A stretch of 64,000 nt of DNA from NCBI RefSeq assembly GCF_000220255.1, contig NZ_GL982513.1, positions 2,035,010 through 2,099,009 of the forward strand. The letters run 5' to 3'. This DNA is from Prevotella pallens ATCC 700821 (GTDB lineage Bacteria > Bacteroidota > Bacteroidia > Bacteroidales > Bacteroidaceae). Made by a program: the position numbers and the translations under genes. The first letter of the stretch is position 1, and the number at the start of each line of letters is the position of its first letter. The notes under the pieces were generated by a model. It saw nothing but the letters and a program-made list of their open reading frames with translations, was not told the DNA's origin and did no database searches. Of the stretch, positions 1-10,300 are shown in pieces.

Positions 1-111
1 ATCTATGAAATTTATATTAAATAATAGGTATATTATCTTTATTGAAAGAATATAAAGAAAAAAGTGTACTGTCATTATTTTTTAAAGCAACAAATAAAAA
101 CGAATTAAAAA

Positions 112-143
112 TTTGGTAGTTAAATTATTTATATATACCTTTG
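112..143 (+). promoter_or_regulatory. tRNA-Val promoter
   Basis: TTTG at 112-115, a 20-bp gap, then TACCTTTG at 136-143 match the Bacteroidota housekeeping promoter (TTTG, 19-21 bp, TAnnTTTG). The same TACCTTTGCAC core with the same spacing precedes tRNA-Lys at 30321-30352, which supports both calls. Confidence 0.8.
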
Positions 144-163
144 CACCCGCTTACGATAAGTAA

Positions 164-238
164 GGGCGTTTAGCTCAGTTGGTTTAGAGCATCTGCCTTA
201 CAAGCAGAGGGTCGGCGGTTCGAATCCGTCAACGCCCA
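164..238 (+). tRNA. tRNA-Val (anticodon TAC)
   Basis: A full cloverleaf can be drawn. The acceptor stem GGGCGTT pairs with AACGCCC, the anticodon loop CTTACAA gives anticodon TAC (reads GUA/GUG valine codons), and the T arm contains GGTTCGAATCC. The discriminator base is A and CCA is not encoded. A 14-bp hairpin leader (CTTAC, 5-nt loop, GTAAG) abuts the 5' end. A second identical gene starts 47 bp downstream, so both are probably made as one dimeric precursor. Confidence 0.95.
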
Positions 239-285
239 CAGGGGTGTTCCCTGTAGTCTTTCGGGGTTGCGGGGAGTTTTTTAAA

Positions 286-360
286 GGGCGTTTAGCTCAG
301 TTGGTTTAGAGCATCTGCCTTACAAGCAGAGGGTCGGCGGTTCGAATCCGTCAACGCCCA
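286..360 (+). tRNA. tRNA-Val (anticodon TAC), second copy
   Basis: Identical over 75 nt to the tRNA-Val at 164-238, with acceptor stem GGGCGTT/AACGCCC and anticodon TAC. No promoter of its own is visible in the 47-bp spacer, so it is probably co-transcribed with the first copy and released by RNase P and 3' processing. CCA is not encoded. A strong terminator follows 14 bp downstream. Confidence 0.95.
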
Positions 361-373
361 CAGCATAAATATA

Positions 374-407
374 GAGCTTTACAACTTTTTAGTTGTGGAG
401 CTTTTTT
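374..407 (+). terminator. Rho-independent terminator of the tRNA-Val pair
   Basis: AGCTTTACAACT and AGTTGTGGAGCT form a 12-bp stem with two G-T pairs and a short T-rich loop, followed by a run of six T. Confidence 0.85.
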
Positions 408-483
408 GTTTTTATAAGCAACCTTTAACCTTTAAATTACAAAGATTATAGCGATTTATTGCTCCCGTCTCAATTTTAAATAC

Positions 484-491
484 TAAATTTG
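484..491 (+). promoter_or_regulatory. purB -7 box
   Basis: TAAATTTG at 484-491 followed by CA matches the TAnnTTTG -7 consensus and lies 22 bp before the purB ATG, giving a short leader. No clear TTTG -33 element is seen. Confidence 0.6.
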
Positions 492-513
492 CAAGTAAAT
501 TAAAAATAGTTTT

Positions 514-1860
514 ATGGTTCTTGATATTTTAACAGCCATATCGCCAGTTGATGGACGTTATAGAGGCAAAACTGCGAAACTCGCAGATTATTTCTCAGAA
601 TTCGCACTCATACGATATAGAGTACGTGTAGAAATTGAATACTTCATATCTTTGTGTGAACTACCTTTACCACAATTAGCTACGTTCAATAAACAGGTGT
701 TCGAGAACTTGCGCAACATCTATAAGAACTTTACAGAAGAAGATGCAGCAAGGGTAAAGGAAATAGAAAGTATTACGAACCACGATGTAAAAGCCGTTGA
801 ATATTTTATAAAAGAAGAGTTCGACAAGATTGGCGGACTTGACGCGTATAAAGAGTTTATACACTTTGGTCTTACATCACAAGACATCAACAATACGAGT
901 GTACCTTTATCGATGCTTGAAGCATTGAAAGAGGTCTATTATCCACAAGTAGAAGAACTTATTGCACAACTCCAACAATATGCCGAAGAATGGAAAGATG
1001 TTCCTATGTTAGCTAAAACACATGGACAACCAGCCTCTCCTACTCGGTTAGGTAAAGAGATAGAAGTTTTTGTATATCGCTTGCAAGAACAGCTTGCAGG
1101 TTTAAAAACTTGTAAACTTACTGCAAAGTTCGGTGGTGCAACAGGAAACTTTAATGCACACCATATAGCTTATCCAGAATACGACTGGAAAACATTCGGC
1201 AATAAGTTCGTAAATAATTATTTGGGCTTGCAGCGTGAACAATGGACAACTCAGATAAGTAACTACGACCATCTTGGAAGCATATTTGATGCAATGCGCA
1301 GAATCAATACAATTATAATTGATTTAGACCGAGACTTCTGGCTGTACATATCTATGGAATATTTTAAACAAAAAATCAAAGCAGGCGAAGTAGGTTCAAG
1401 CGCAATGCCGCATAAGGTAAATCCAATAGACTTTGAAAACAGCGAAGGCAATCTTGGAATAGCAAATGCCATATTACAGTTCCTCGCACAGAAACTCCCT
1501 GTAAGCCGTTTACAACGCGACTTAACCGATTCTACAGTATTGCGCAACATTGGCGTACCGTTTGGACATAGCATTATATCTATCCAAAGTACATTAAAAG
1601 GTCTTCGCAAACTCATATTGAATCAAGAAAAGCTAAATGCCGACTTAGAAAATACATGGGCTGTAGTAGCAGAAGCTATACAAACTATACTGCGTCGTGA
1701 GGCTTATCCACATCCATACGAAGCTTTAAAAGTATTAACACGTACAAATGCTCACATGACGGCTGAGACTATTCACGATTTTATTCAAACATTGAATGTG
1801 AGCGACAAGGTGAAGGCTGAATTAATGGCTATCACACCACTCAATTATACCGGCATATAA
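514..1860 (+). CDS. purB: Adenylosuccinate lyase
   Basis: Catalyses two fumarate-releasing steps of purine synthesis: SAICAR to AICAR, and adenylosuccinate to AMP. The 448-residue protein has the fumarase/aspartase superfamily signature SSAMPHKVNPI at about residues 295-305, containing the mobile-loop catalytic serine, and the conserved TKTHGQPASPTRLG-like segment with His170. Length and N-terminus (TAISPVDGRY) match the longer E. coli-like PurB class. The ATG at 514 lies 22 bp after a good -7 box, so this start is likely. It stands alone between the tRNA-Val terminator and the pseudouridine synthase gene. The assignment is firm. Confidence 0.97.
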   Translation: MVLDILTAISPVDGRYRGKTAKLADYFSEFALIRYRVRVEIEYFISLCELPLPQLATFNKQVFENLRNIYKNFTEEDAARVKEIESITNHDVKAVEYFIKEEFDKIGGLDAYKEFIHFGLTSQDINNTSVPLSMLEALKEVYYPQVEELIAQLQQYAEEWKDVPMLAKTHGQPASPTRLGKEIEVFVYRLQEQLAGLKTCKLTAKFGGATGNFNAHHIAYPEYDWKTFGNKFVNNYLGLQREQWTTQISNYDHLGSIFDAMRRINTIIIDLDRDFWLYISMEYFKQKIKAGEVGSSAMPHKVNPIDFENSEGNLGIANAILQFLAQKLPVSRLQRDLTDSTVLRNIGVPFGHSIISIQSTLKGLRKLILNQEKLNADLENTWAVVAEAIQTILRREAYPHPYEALKVLTRTNAHMTAETIHDFIQTLNVSDKVKAELMAITPLNYTGI

Positions 1861-1988
1861 ACAAATAAGATATTAATAAATTGCACATTATATATATACA
1901 ACGGAATTAGAAACAAAACTTAAACACAAATATAGTTAGTTTTCGACCGTGAGGTTAAGTATTATTCAAAACAAAAGAAATTCAAATT

Positions 1989-3491
1989 ATGGCAGAAGAA
2001 TTCGAGAAGAAAGAAAATCAATCTGGACAAGCTGAAGACATCAGAGAAAACAGTTCAACTACCGAACAAGGAAGTTATTATGAAAGAAGCTACCACAGCA
2101 CAGGACGTCCACAACGTCCTCGTATTCAAGCACAACGTGCCTATGGAATAAACCGTGAAGACAACAAAGAGGAAGGATTTCGTCCTGAAGGCTTCGGTTC
2201 TAATCTACAAGGAGGCGGTTTAGCTGATCGTAAAACAAACTATCGACCACGTACCAACAATTATGGCAATAGCTATCAAAGTCGTCAGCAACAAGGAAGC
2301 TACCGACCACGCTATAATAATAATGGTGAAGATGGCGGTTATCAGAATCGTAATGGGTATCAAAACCGACCAAACAATTACCAAAATCGTGGTGGATATC
2401 GCCCACATTACAATATGAATGAAGGTGAAGAAGGCGGTTATCAAAGTCGCCCAACACAGAATTCATACCGTCCACGCTATAATAATGGTGAAGATGGCGG
2501 ATATCAGAATCGTGGTGGATATCAAAACCGTGGTGGATATCAAAACCGTCAAGGTGGATATAACAACCGTGGTGGATATAACAACAACCATCAAGGGGGA
2601 TACAATAACAATCGTCAGGGTGGATACCAAAACCGTCAAGGCGGATATCAAAACCGTCAAGGTGGATATGGACAGCAAGGTGGATATCGTCAGCACAATG
2701 CCGACTATGATCCAAATGCAAAATATTCATTCAAAAAACGTATAGAATACAAAGAAGAGAATATAGATCCAAATGAGCCATTGCGCTTAAATAAGTATCT
2801 TGCTAATGCAGGTGTTTGTTCACGCCGTGAAGCCGATGAATACATACAAGCAGGTGCTGTAACTGTAAATGGTGAAGTTGTTAAAGAGTTGGGAACAAAA
2901 ATTTTGCGTTCTGACGAGGTTAAATTCAAAGACCAACCAGTTAGACTCGAAAAGAAAGTATATGTTCTCTTAAATAAGCCTAAGGATTATGTAACTACAA
3001 GCGATGATCCACAACAACGTAAAACTGTTATGGACCTTGTTAAAGGTATTTGTCCTGAACGCATATATCCAGTAGGACGACTCGACCGTAATACAACAGG
3101 TGTATTGTTGCTAACTAACGATGGTGATATAGCAAGCAAGCTTACACACCCTAAATTCTTAAAGAAGAAGGTTTACCATGTATTCTTAGATAAGCCAGTA
3201 ACTCCACAGACACTTCAGCAAATATCTGATGGTATTCAGCTCGAAGATGGAGAAATAAAGGCTGATGCTATTGAATATGCTGACGATCGCGATCAAAGTC
3301 AAGTAGGAATAGAAATACATAGTGGCAAGAATCGCATTGTTCGTCGTATCTTTGAAAGTCTTGGCTACCGTGTTGTAAAGCTCGACCGTGTTCAATTTGC
3401 TGGTCTTACAAAGAAAAATCTCCGCAGAGGCGATTGGCGTTATCTCACCGAACAAGAGGTAGATATGCTTCGTATGGGAGCTTTTGAATAA
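1989..3491 (+). CDS. rRNA/tRNA pseudouridine synthase (RsuA/RluB family) with Gly-Arg-Asn-Gln-rich N-terminal tail
   Basis: Isomerises uridine to pseudouridine in structured RNA, probably rRNA. The 500-residue protein has three parts. Residues 1-60 are charged. Residues ~60-240 are low complexity, built from repeats such as GGYQNR and GGYNNR. Residues 265-500 are a normal enzyme: S4 RNA-binding domain (LRLNKYLANAGVCSRREAD) followed by the catalytic domain with GRLDRNTTGVLLLTNDGD, catalytic Asp366. Typical RsuA/RluB enzymes are about 230-300 residues, so the tail roughly doubles the protein. The tail resembles RGG-type RNA-binding disordered regions. The exact target (23S U2605-like or 16S) cannot be told from sequence. 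It lies 128 bp after purB and 79 bp before asnS. Confidence 0.9.
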   Translation: MAEEFEKKENQSGQAEDIRENSSTTEQGSYYERSYHSTGRPQRPRIQAQRAYGINREDNKEEGFRPEGFGSNLQGGGLADRKTNYRPRTNNYGNSYQSRQQQGSYRPRYNNNGEDGGYQNRNGYQNRPNNYQNRGGYRPHYNMNEGEEGGYQSRPTQNSYRPRYNNGEDGGYQNRGGYQNRGGYQNRQGGYNNRGGYNNNHQGGYNNNRQGGYQNRQGGYQNRQGGYGQQGGYRQHNADYDPNAKYSFKKRIEYKEENIDPNEPLRLNKYLANAGVCSRREADEYIQAGAVTVNGEVVKELGTKILRSDEVKFKDQPVRLEKKVYVLLNKPKDYVTTSDDPQQRKTVMDLVKGICPERIYPVGRLDRNTTGVLLLTNDGDIASKLTHPKFLKKKVYHVFLDKPVTPQTLQQISDGIQLEDGEIKADAIEYADDRDQSQVGIEIHSGKNRIVRRIFESLGYRVVKLDRVQFAGLTKKNLRRGDWRYLTEQEVDMLRMGAFE

Positions 3492-3570
3492 TAAAAGAAC
3501 AAACTCCTCGTACACAACTGCTATATGAAGCATATTGTGTATGAGGATTTTTCGTAATAAAGAAATAACA

Positions 3571-4962
3571 ATGAAAAGAACGAAAGTCGTCGATGCTTTA
3601 AGTTGCACCGACTTTGGAAATGATATTAACGTTAGAGGGTGGGTACGTTCTCATCGTAACAGTAAAGCTGTCGATTTCATTGCGTTGAACGACGGTTCTA
3701 CCATTAAGAATATCCAGGTGGTTGTAGACCCATCTACAATAAATGCAGACATACTCAAAAACATAACAACAGGCGCATGTATCAGTGTAATAGGTACACT
3801 TGTAGAGAGCCAGGGTAAGGGACAAACATCTGAAATTCAGTGTAAAGAGATTGAAATTTATGGTCTTTGTCCAAGCGATTACCCTATGCAAAAGAAGGGG
3901 CAGAGCTTTGAGTATATGCGTAAGTACGCTCACTTACGCCTTCGCACAAATACATTCGGAGCTGTTTTTCGCATTCGTCATAACATGGCAATGGCAATTC
4001 ACCAGTATTTCCACGAGCATGGTTTCTACTATTTCCATACACCGCTTATTACAGGTAGCGATGCTGAAGGTGCGGGAAATATGTTTCAAGTTACCACGCT
4101 CGATTTAGACCGTGTGGCAAAATCGAATGAAGTTGATTACAGTGCCGACTTCTTTGGCAAAAAAACGCATCTCACTGTTTCTGGACAATTGGAGGGCGAG
4201 CTCGGAGCAACATCACTTGGAGCCATCTATACATTTGGTCCTACATTCCGCGCAGAGAACTCTAATACACCAAGACACTTAGCTGAGTTTTGGATGGTAG
4301 AGCCAGAAGTGGCTTTTATAGACCAACAAGAGTTGATGGACTTAGAAGAAGACTTCATTAAATACTGTGTTCGTTGGGCGTTAGAACACTGTAAGGACGA
4401 TCTTGAGTTTCTCAACCAAATGATAGATAAGGAACTTATTGCTCGTCTCGAAGGTGTGTTAAAAGAAACTTTCGTGCGTCTTACCTACACAGAAGGCTTT
4501 AATATATTGAAGAAAGCACAAGAAGATGGAATAAAATTTGAATTCCCTATAACCGAATGGGGAATGGACTTAAGTAGTGAACACGAACGCTACCTAGTGG
4601 AAGAACACTTTAAACGTCCGGTAATTATGACCGACTATCCAAGTCAGATAAAGTCGTTCTATATGAAGAAGAATGCTGACGGAAAAACTATGCAAGGTAC
4701 TGACGTACTCTTCCCACGCATTGGCGAAATTATCGGAGGTTCTGTTCGTGAAGAAAGCTACGATAAGCTGCTCGAAGAAATACACATTCGTGGTATGAAA
4801 GAAGAAGTTTACGATTGGTATCTCGACACTCGTAAGTATGGAACGTGTCCACACGGTGGATTCGGTCTCGGTTTCGAACGTCTAATTCTCTTCGTTACTG
4901 GAATGCAAAACATTCGCGATGTAATTCCATTTGCACGTACACCAAAGAATGCAGAATTCTAA
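3571..4962 (+). CDS. asnS: Asparaginyl-tRNA synthetase
   Basis: Class IIb aminoacyl-tRNA synthetase that charges tRNA-Asn. The 463-residue protein has an N-terminal OB-fold anticodon-binding domain (about residues 15-110), class II motif 2 ([21 protein letters not shown] region) and motif 3 [13 protein letters not shown] starting near residue 429. The C-terminal [14 protein letters not shown] is typical of AsnRS and not AspRS. An in-frame upstream ATG at 3535 exists, but the ATG at 3571 begins [10 protein letters not shown], matches the family N-terminus and is preferred. It is followed within 11 bp by a strong terminator. Confidence 0.96.
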   Translation: MKRTKVVDALSCTDFGNDINVRGWVRSHRNSKAVDFIALNDGSTIKNIQVVVDPSTINADILKNITTGACISVIGTLVESQGKGQTSEIQCKEIEIYGLCPSDYPMQKKGQSFEYMRKYAHLRLRTNTFGAVFRIRHNMAMAIHQYFHEHGFYYFHTPLITGSDAEGAGNMFQVTTLDLDRVAKSNEVDYSADFFGKKTHLTVSGQLEGELGATSLGAIYTFGPTFRAENSNTPRHLAEFWMVEPEVAFIDQQELMDLEEDFIKYCVRWALEHCKDDLEFLNQMIDKELIARLEGVLKETFVRLTYTEGFNILKKAQEDGIKFEFPITEWGMDLSSEHERYLVEEHFKRPVIMTDYPSQIKSFYMKKNADGKTMQGTDVLFPRIGEIIGGSVREESYDKLLEEIHIRGMKEEVYDWYLDTRKYGTCPHGGFGLGFERLILFVTGMQNIRDVIPFARTPKNAEF

Positions 4963-4972
4963 AAATAAAACC

Positions 4973-5015
4973 AAAAGGCGACTATCAACAAACAGATGGT
5001 CGCCTTTTTAGTAAG
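4973..5015 (+). terminator. asnS terminator
   Basis: AAAAGGCGACTAT pairs with ATGGTCGCCTTTT (one G-T pair) around a 10-nt loop, followed by T residues, directly after the asnS stop codon. Confidence 0.85.
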
Positions 5016-5050
5016 AACTTAAATCAATAATACACATAAACACAATTATT

Positions 5051-5704
5051 ATGAAGCTAAAGAAAACCTTATCAAACCTTATCTTATTATCGCTGATTCT
5101 CCTAACCGGCTGTTCTGCTGAATCTATTCAAGAGGAAAATATATCGTTACAGAACTTACATGAAGGCGACTTAATGTTTGTTGTTAAAGAAGAGAGTAAT
5201 CCTATTACCGATGCTACACAAGGTATTGACGGACTGAAGATTGACCATGTAGCTATATTTCATCATACCGACAGTACCGATTATGCATTAGAAGCTATCA
5301 GTAAAGGGGTTGTACTTACACCTTTAGCTAAATTTCTTGAACGTACGAAAGGAAAAGAAGGCAAACCGCTCGTTGCTATTGGAAGAGTAATTGCCGATTG
5401 CGATATGAGGGCTTCTATGAAACGAGCATTAAACTATTTGGGTAGACCTTACGATCATTTTTATATGCCCGATGACAAGGAAATATATTGCAGCGAACTG
5501 GTGCAGAAATCGTACATCGATCACCGTGGACACAATGTATTTCCAACTATCCCGATGTCTTTTCACGATGAAAATGGAAAAATATTAGATTTCTGGATTC
5601 AATTCTACTCTTTCTATCACCGTGAAGTACCAGAAGGAGAACCTGGCACAAATCCAGGACAACTATCGCGCGACAAAGCTATAAAGGTAGCTTACGATTT
5701 TTAA
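5051..5704 (+). CDS. YiiX/YebB-like permuted NlpC/P60 lipoprotein (DUF830 / C92-type)
   Basis: Predicted cell-envelope lipoprotein: a hydrophobic signal ends in LTGC with lipidated Cys21. The mature domain resembles the YiiX family of circularly permuted papain-like (NlpC/P60) hydrolases. It shows GDLMFVV near residue 37, IDHVAIFHH with candidate catalytic His66, and EIYCSELV with candidate nucleophile Cys147. Family members act on amide or lipid ester bonds; the substrate here cannot be inferred. 217 residues is normal for the family. It is monocistronic, separated from asnS by a terminator and followed by a 0.95-kb non-coding gap. Confidence 0.8.
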   Translation: MKLKKTLSNLILLSLILLTGCSAESIQEENISLQNLHEGDLMFVVKEESNPITDATQGIDGLKIDHVAIFHHTDSTDYALEAISKGVVLTPLAKFLERTKGKEGKPLVAIGRVIADCDMRASMKRALNYLGRPYDHFYMPDDKEIYCSELVQKSYIDHRGHNVFPTIPMSFHDENGKILDFWIQFYSFYHREVPEGEPGTNPGQLSRDKAIKVAYDF

Positions 5705-5764
5705 GTTTACACACCTTAACTACTATTTAACAAGCACTTACATAGAGAGCCATTATTCATATCG

Positions 5765-5825
5765 TAAAAAATTCTATTTAGCGAGCTATTGTTTACTTAC
5801 AATACTTACTAAATAGAATTTTTTA
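5765..5825. terminator. Bidirectional-type long hairpin after the YiiX-like gene
   Basis: TAAAAAATTCTATTTA at 5765-5780 is mirrored by TAAATAGAATTTTTTA at 5810-5825, a perfect 16-bp stem with a 29-nt loop. The A-run and T-run at its ends would allow termination from either strand. The stem is AT-rich, so its strength is uncertain. Confidence 0.6.
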
Positions 5826-6127
5826 TGCATAAATGGTTCTGTTGTATCGAGTTAAGCACCAATATAACACTACTAAAGTTTCGCATTTGTATCCATCTCT
5901 CCCCATTTGCTTATATCGCCGCCCTTAAAATATTGTAAACACGCATTGCACATTATATCTATATATCTATGTGTGGCTAAATAGCATTTGTTTTTCTGTT
6001 TCTGCAATATCTGGGCTTAATAGAATATAGATGGGAGAAGTATTAACAGTGTTTACTGGTACTCATATTCCAAATTAAGCTCTCAGATATTTTATAAAAA
6101 TTAATCAGATGTTAGACACTCTTTTTT

Positions 6128-6203
6128 TCAGATATCTGTCGCGTGCGTCTCAGATATCTGTCAGTTGCGTCTCAGATATCTGTCAGTTGCGAATTAGATA
6201 TCA
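6128..6203 (+). repeat. 22-bp palindrome array E1 (4 units)
   Basis: AGATATCT cores start at 6130, 6152, 6174 and (as AGATATCA) 6196, exactly 22 bp apart. The first three sit in the wider palindrome CAGATATCTG. The 14-bp spacers are similar to each other (GTCAGTTGCG-type). The last unit begins the conserved hairpin module that follows. It is intergenic, between the YiiX-like gene and ruvA. Confidence 0.9.
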
Positions 6204-6352
6204 CAAAAAAAAGCCTCCTTTATTATTCGATATTATACTACTTAAAAGATATTAATTCAGATGATTATTATGCATACCAGTATTATATATTGTCGCATTT
6301 TAAGTGCTATTACAAATACCTGATTAACAATATATTTCTCAGAGTTTTGTTA
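6204..6352 (+). repeat. Conserved module following array E1
   Basis: After the last core come the sequence blocks shared with other arrays: CCTCCTTTATTA, ATATTATA, AAAGATATTAATTCAGATGA and, near the end, ACCTGATTAACAATAT. This matches the segments after arrays E5, E7 and E9, with E1 being a diverged copy. The overlapping 82-codon ORF at 6143-6391 has no coding character and is not annotated. Confidence 0.6.
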
Positions 6353-6659
6353 TATCAGAATGGAAATCATTACTATCGTCCACCTTCCTAAAATATCTTC
6401 ACTTCTTCTTTATTGAGTCAATATTTTTGTGTTTAGCAATTTAACAAGAGCATAATTCCTTTGAAATCAGTATGTATATTCACAACATTATTTATGGAGC
6501 AGTGCTATATTTTCAGTAGCACTTCTCTCTAACACACATCTTTCTTTTGATATAAAAATATGCTTTTTCGGTGTATAATGCAATAAACAACGGTCCTGTC
6601 CGTTTATCAAAATGTATATACAAAAACCTGTTAGGGCAGGAAAGCAAAAGAAGTTTTTT

Positions 6660-7277
6660 ATGATAGAATATATAAAAGGTGAACTAACCGACCTTTCGCC
6701 AGCATTAGCGGTTGTTGAAGCACACGGCGTAGGCTACGGACTGAATATCTCGCTAAACACTTATAGCACAGTTCAAGGCAAGAAAAACATAAAACTATAC
6801 GTACACGAAGCCATTATGACTGGCGGACGCGACGATAATTACACACTATATGGCTTTGCCACCAAACAAGAACGCTCACTCTACCGACTACTCATAACAG
6901 TATCTGGGGTAGGAGCGAACACTGCACGTATGATATTATCATCGCTCACAACAGCAGAACTCTGCAATGTAATAGCCAATGGCGACGACAAGATGCTAAA
7001 GACTGTAAAAGGCATCGGACTAAAAACAGCTCAGCGCATTATTGTAGACCTGAAAGATAAGATTGTGCAAAGCGGCATTGCCGACGAACTACACGTAAAC
7101 AATCAATCTAACACATCTAATGTAAACAATGCTGTGAAAGACGAAGCAGTTGGAGCACTCACTATGTTAGGTTTCTCACCTGCCCCATCTGCCAAAGTTG
7201 TTGTTTCTATATTAACAGAACAACCAGAATTACCCGTAGAGCAAGTTGTAAAATTAGCATTAAAGCAAATAAAATAA
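6660..7277 (+). CDS. ruvA: Holliday junction branch migration protein RuvA
   Basis: DNA-binding subunit of the RuvAB branch-migration motor that processes Holliday junctions in recombination and repair. The 205-residue protein opens with MIEYIKGEL, the usual start of the OB-fold domain I. Two helix-hairpin-helix motifs follow ([14 protein letters not shown] and [13 protein letters not shown]), and a C-terminal domain III ([15 protein letters not shown] region) contacts RuvB. An upstream in-frame ATG at 6612 would add 16 residues that do not fit the family, so 6660 is preferred. It is 73 bp from sprA and probably co-transcribed, an arrangement common in Bacteroidota. Confidence 0.95.
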   Translation: MIEYIKGELTDLSPALAVVEAHGVGYGLNISLNTYSTVQGKKNIKLYVHEAIMTGGRDDNYTLYGFATKQERSLYRLLITVSGVGANTARMILSSLTTAELCNVIANGDDKMLKTVKGIGLKTAQRIIVDLKDKIVQSGIADELHVNNQSNTSNVNNAVKDEAVGALTMLGFSPAPSAKVVVSILTEQPELPVEQVVKLALKQIK

Positions 7278-7350
7278 AGAAAAGACGTAGCACATTCGTT
7301 TCCATCGCACAACACATTCCGATAAGAAAGGCTATGCAAAGTCATCGCTA

Positions 7351-10300
7351 ATGAATCAAAGAAAATACATATTACCTATTCTTCTACTGCTCGCAGGCAT
7401 TAGCTTGTTAGCATTGGGGCACTCGCTTGTAAATAGTTTGCCATTTACAAACGTGCTACAAAGCCTAATTGCGCCACCAGACACCACGAAGAAGGTAAAA
7501 GCATTAGACGTTGAACTAGAAAACGAAGACATACCCGACTCGCTATTGCACCCACGCTGGAAAGTGCAACGCACTACCCCCATTACATATAACGATTTGC
7601 AGCAAGGGTCGTACGACTTAGCCCGCCCCGAAAACCTGAAACAAAGTGTAGAATATAACGACTCGCTAAATATGTATATAATAGGTAACAAAATAGGCGA
7701 TACCTATATTACTACACCTATTATGATGACTCCCGACGAGTATAGAGCATGGAGCGAGAAACGTAGCTTTGCCGACTATTACCGCCAAAAAAACAAAGAG
7801 ATACTGGAAAAGAAGGGCAAAGAGAAGTTCGACTTCACAGATATGCACTTTGCACTTGGTCCTGCCGAGAAGATATTTGGTCCCGGCGGAGTACGTGTAA
7901 GAACACAAGGAACAGCCGAACTACGCTTTGGGGCTACGCTGAAGAATATAGACAACCCATCGTTACCCATCAGAAATCGTAAGATGACAACGATGAACTT
8001 CGATGAAAAGATAAATTTGAATGTGAATGGAAAGGTGGGCGACAAGGTGAATATGAACCTAAACTACAACACCGATGCCACATTCGATTTTGATGCACAA
8101 AACTTCAAGCTGCGTTACGAGGGAAAGGAAGACGAAATAATAAAACTTGTAGAAGGTGGCAACGTATCGTTTCCATCTAACAATTCGCTCGTACAAGGAG
8201 CATCATCGCTCTTTGGTATCAGAACCGATATGCAGTTTGGAAAGTTGAAGCTGCAAACAGTGCTATCGCAGAAAAAATCGGCAAACAAAAGCGTAAGTTC
8301 AAGGGGAGGAAAACAGCTTACTCCGTTCGAGATAGACGCAGCTGACTACGAAGAGAATCGCCACTTCTTCTTAGCACATACATTCCGCGAGCACTATAAC
8401 GATGCTATGAAAACGTTGCCTAACCTAACAACGGGCATCACCATAAATCGCGTAGAGATTTGGGTTACCAATAAGACTGGTACAACTACCAATACACGAA
8501 ACATTATAGCACTAAGCGATTTAGGCGAAAACTCAAAAATCAGCCGCACCGATTTATGGGGAAGTGGAACAGGCAACACTCCATCTAACAACGCTAATAC
8601 CGAGTACAGCACCATAGCACAAGGTCACCCACAAGCACGCAACATAGACCAAGTAAATACAGTATTAGACGGTTTAGGTATGATAGGAGGAGTAGACTAC
8701 GAGAAACTGTCGAACGCTCGCCTGCTCAATAGCTCCGAATATACTGTAAATCAAGCACTAGGCTACGTGTCGTTACGTACAGGTTTGCAAACCGATCAAG
8801 TGCTTGCCATTGCCTACGAATATACATCAGGAGGAGTTACCCATCAAGTTGGAGAGTTTTCGAGCGATCGAACCGATGTCTCAGAAGCACTGTTTGTAAA
8901 GTCATTAAAAAATACCAGCAGCAATCCAAAGCAAGCAAACTGGAACCTAATGATGAAGAACGTGTACTACCTTGCCTCTACAGTTGAGCGCGATAAGTTC
9001 CGTTTAGATGTAAAGTATCAGAGCGATACCGCCGGCGTTTATCTACCCTACATACCAGAGCCACAAGTAAAAAGCCAGCCAATTATAAGACTGTTAGGTG
9101 CTGATCGTTTAGACAACAACAATAATCCGCACCCAAATGGATATTACGATTATGTAGAAGGATACACCATTTCAAACGGTCGTGTGTTCTTTCCCGTTAC
9201 AGAACCATTCGGCGAATATATGTACAACTATTTAGTGTCGAAAGGAGTTCCAGCAGCAAAGGCTAATAAGTATGCCTTCACAGAATTATACGATTCTACC
9301 AAAACGGTAGCGAAACAAATTGCAGAGAAAGACAAATACTTGCTCGTTGGACAATATCGTGGCACAAGTGCTAATGTTATTTCGTTAGGAGCATACAACG
9401 TTCCGCAAGGTTCGGTAGTGGTAACTGCAGGTGGAGTACGTCTGGTTGAAGGCTCAGATTATAGCGTCGATTACAATGCAGGCGAGGTTACAATTTTAAA
9501 TCAAAGCATTATAGACGCCGGTACAGCGGTAAACGTTTCGTTGGAAAGTCAAAGCGACTACGGACAACAACGTAAAACAATGTTCGGATTAAATTGGGAA
9601 TACGACTTCTCTAAAAACTTTATGATAGGTGGTACGTTTATGCACCTATCCGAACAAGCTCTCACAACAAAGGTAAATATGGGTGCCGAGCCACTCAATA
9701 ACACCATTTGGGGATTGAACATGAGCTGGAAGAAAGAAAGTCAGTGGCTCACGAATATGCTCGATAAAATACCATTCCTGCATCTAACACAACCTTCGCA
9801 TATTTCGTTCTCTGCAGAGTTTGCACAACTAATTGCTGGTCAGAGCCACGGCACACAAGACCATGCATCGTATTTAGACGACTTCGAAAATACAAAGAAC
9901 ACAATAGACATAAGCCAACCAACCAGTTGGGTAATATCAAGTGTACCCTCTGATTTCTCCGAATCAACAGATAAAACAACACTTAGCAGTGGATATAATC
10001 GCAGTTTGCTAGCGTGGTACAACATAGACCCACTATTTACACGACAAAGTAGTTCACTTACACCAGCCCACATCAAGAGCGATCTAGAACAATTATCTAA
10101 CTTCTACGTGAGAGAGGTTTATACACGCGAACTCTTCCCTAACCGTGAACAAAGCAACTACAACGGTTCAACACCCACATTGTCAGTGCTCAATCTTGCT
10201 TACTACCCTACCGAACGTGGACCATACAACTTTAGTCCAACACTCGACATCAATGGGCGCTTACCCAATCCACGTCAAAAGTGGGGAGGTATGATGCGTA

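Noticed and set aside
2200..2745. Long opposing and frame-shifted ORFs over the Gly/Arg/Asn-rich tail
   Set aside because: They are by-products of the repetitive coding strand (His/Asp-rich on the minus strand, Val/Ile-rich in the other frame).
3186..3608. 140-codon minus-strand ORF across the pseudouridine synthase end
   Set aside because: Overlaps two well-supported genes and has no gene-like features.
6143..6391. 82-codon ORF starting inside array E1
   Set aside because: Its first part is translated repeat and the rest is module DNA; composition is Tyr/Ile-rich with no motif, signal or promoter.
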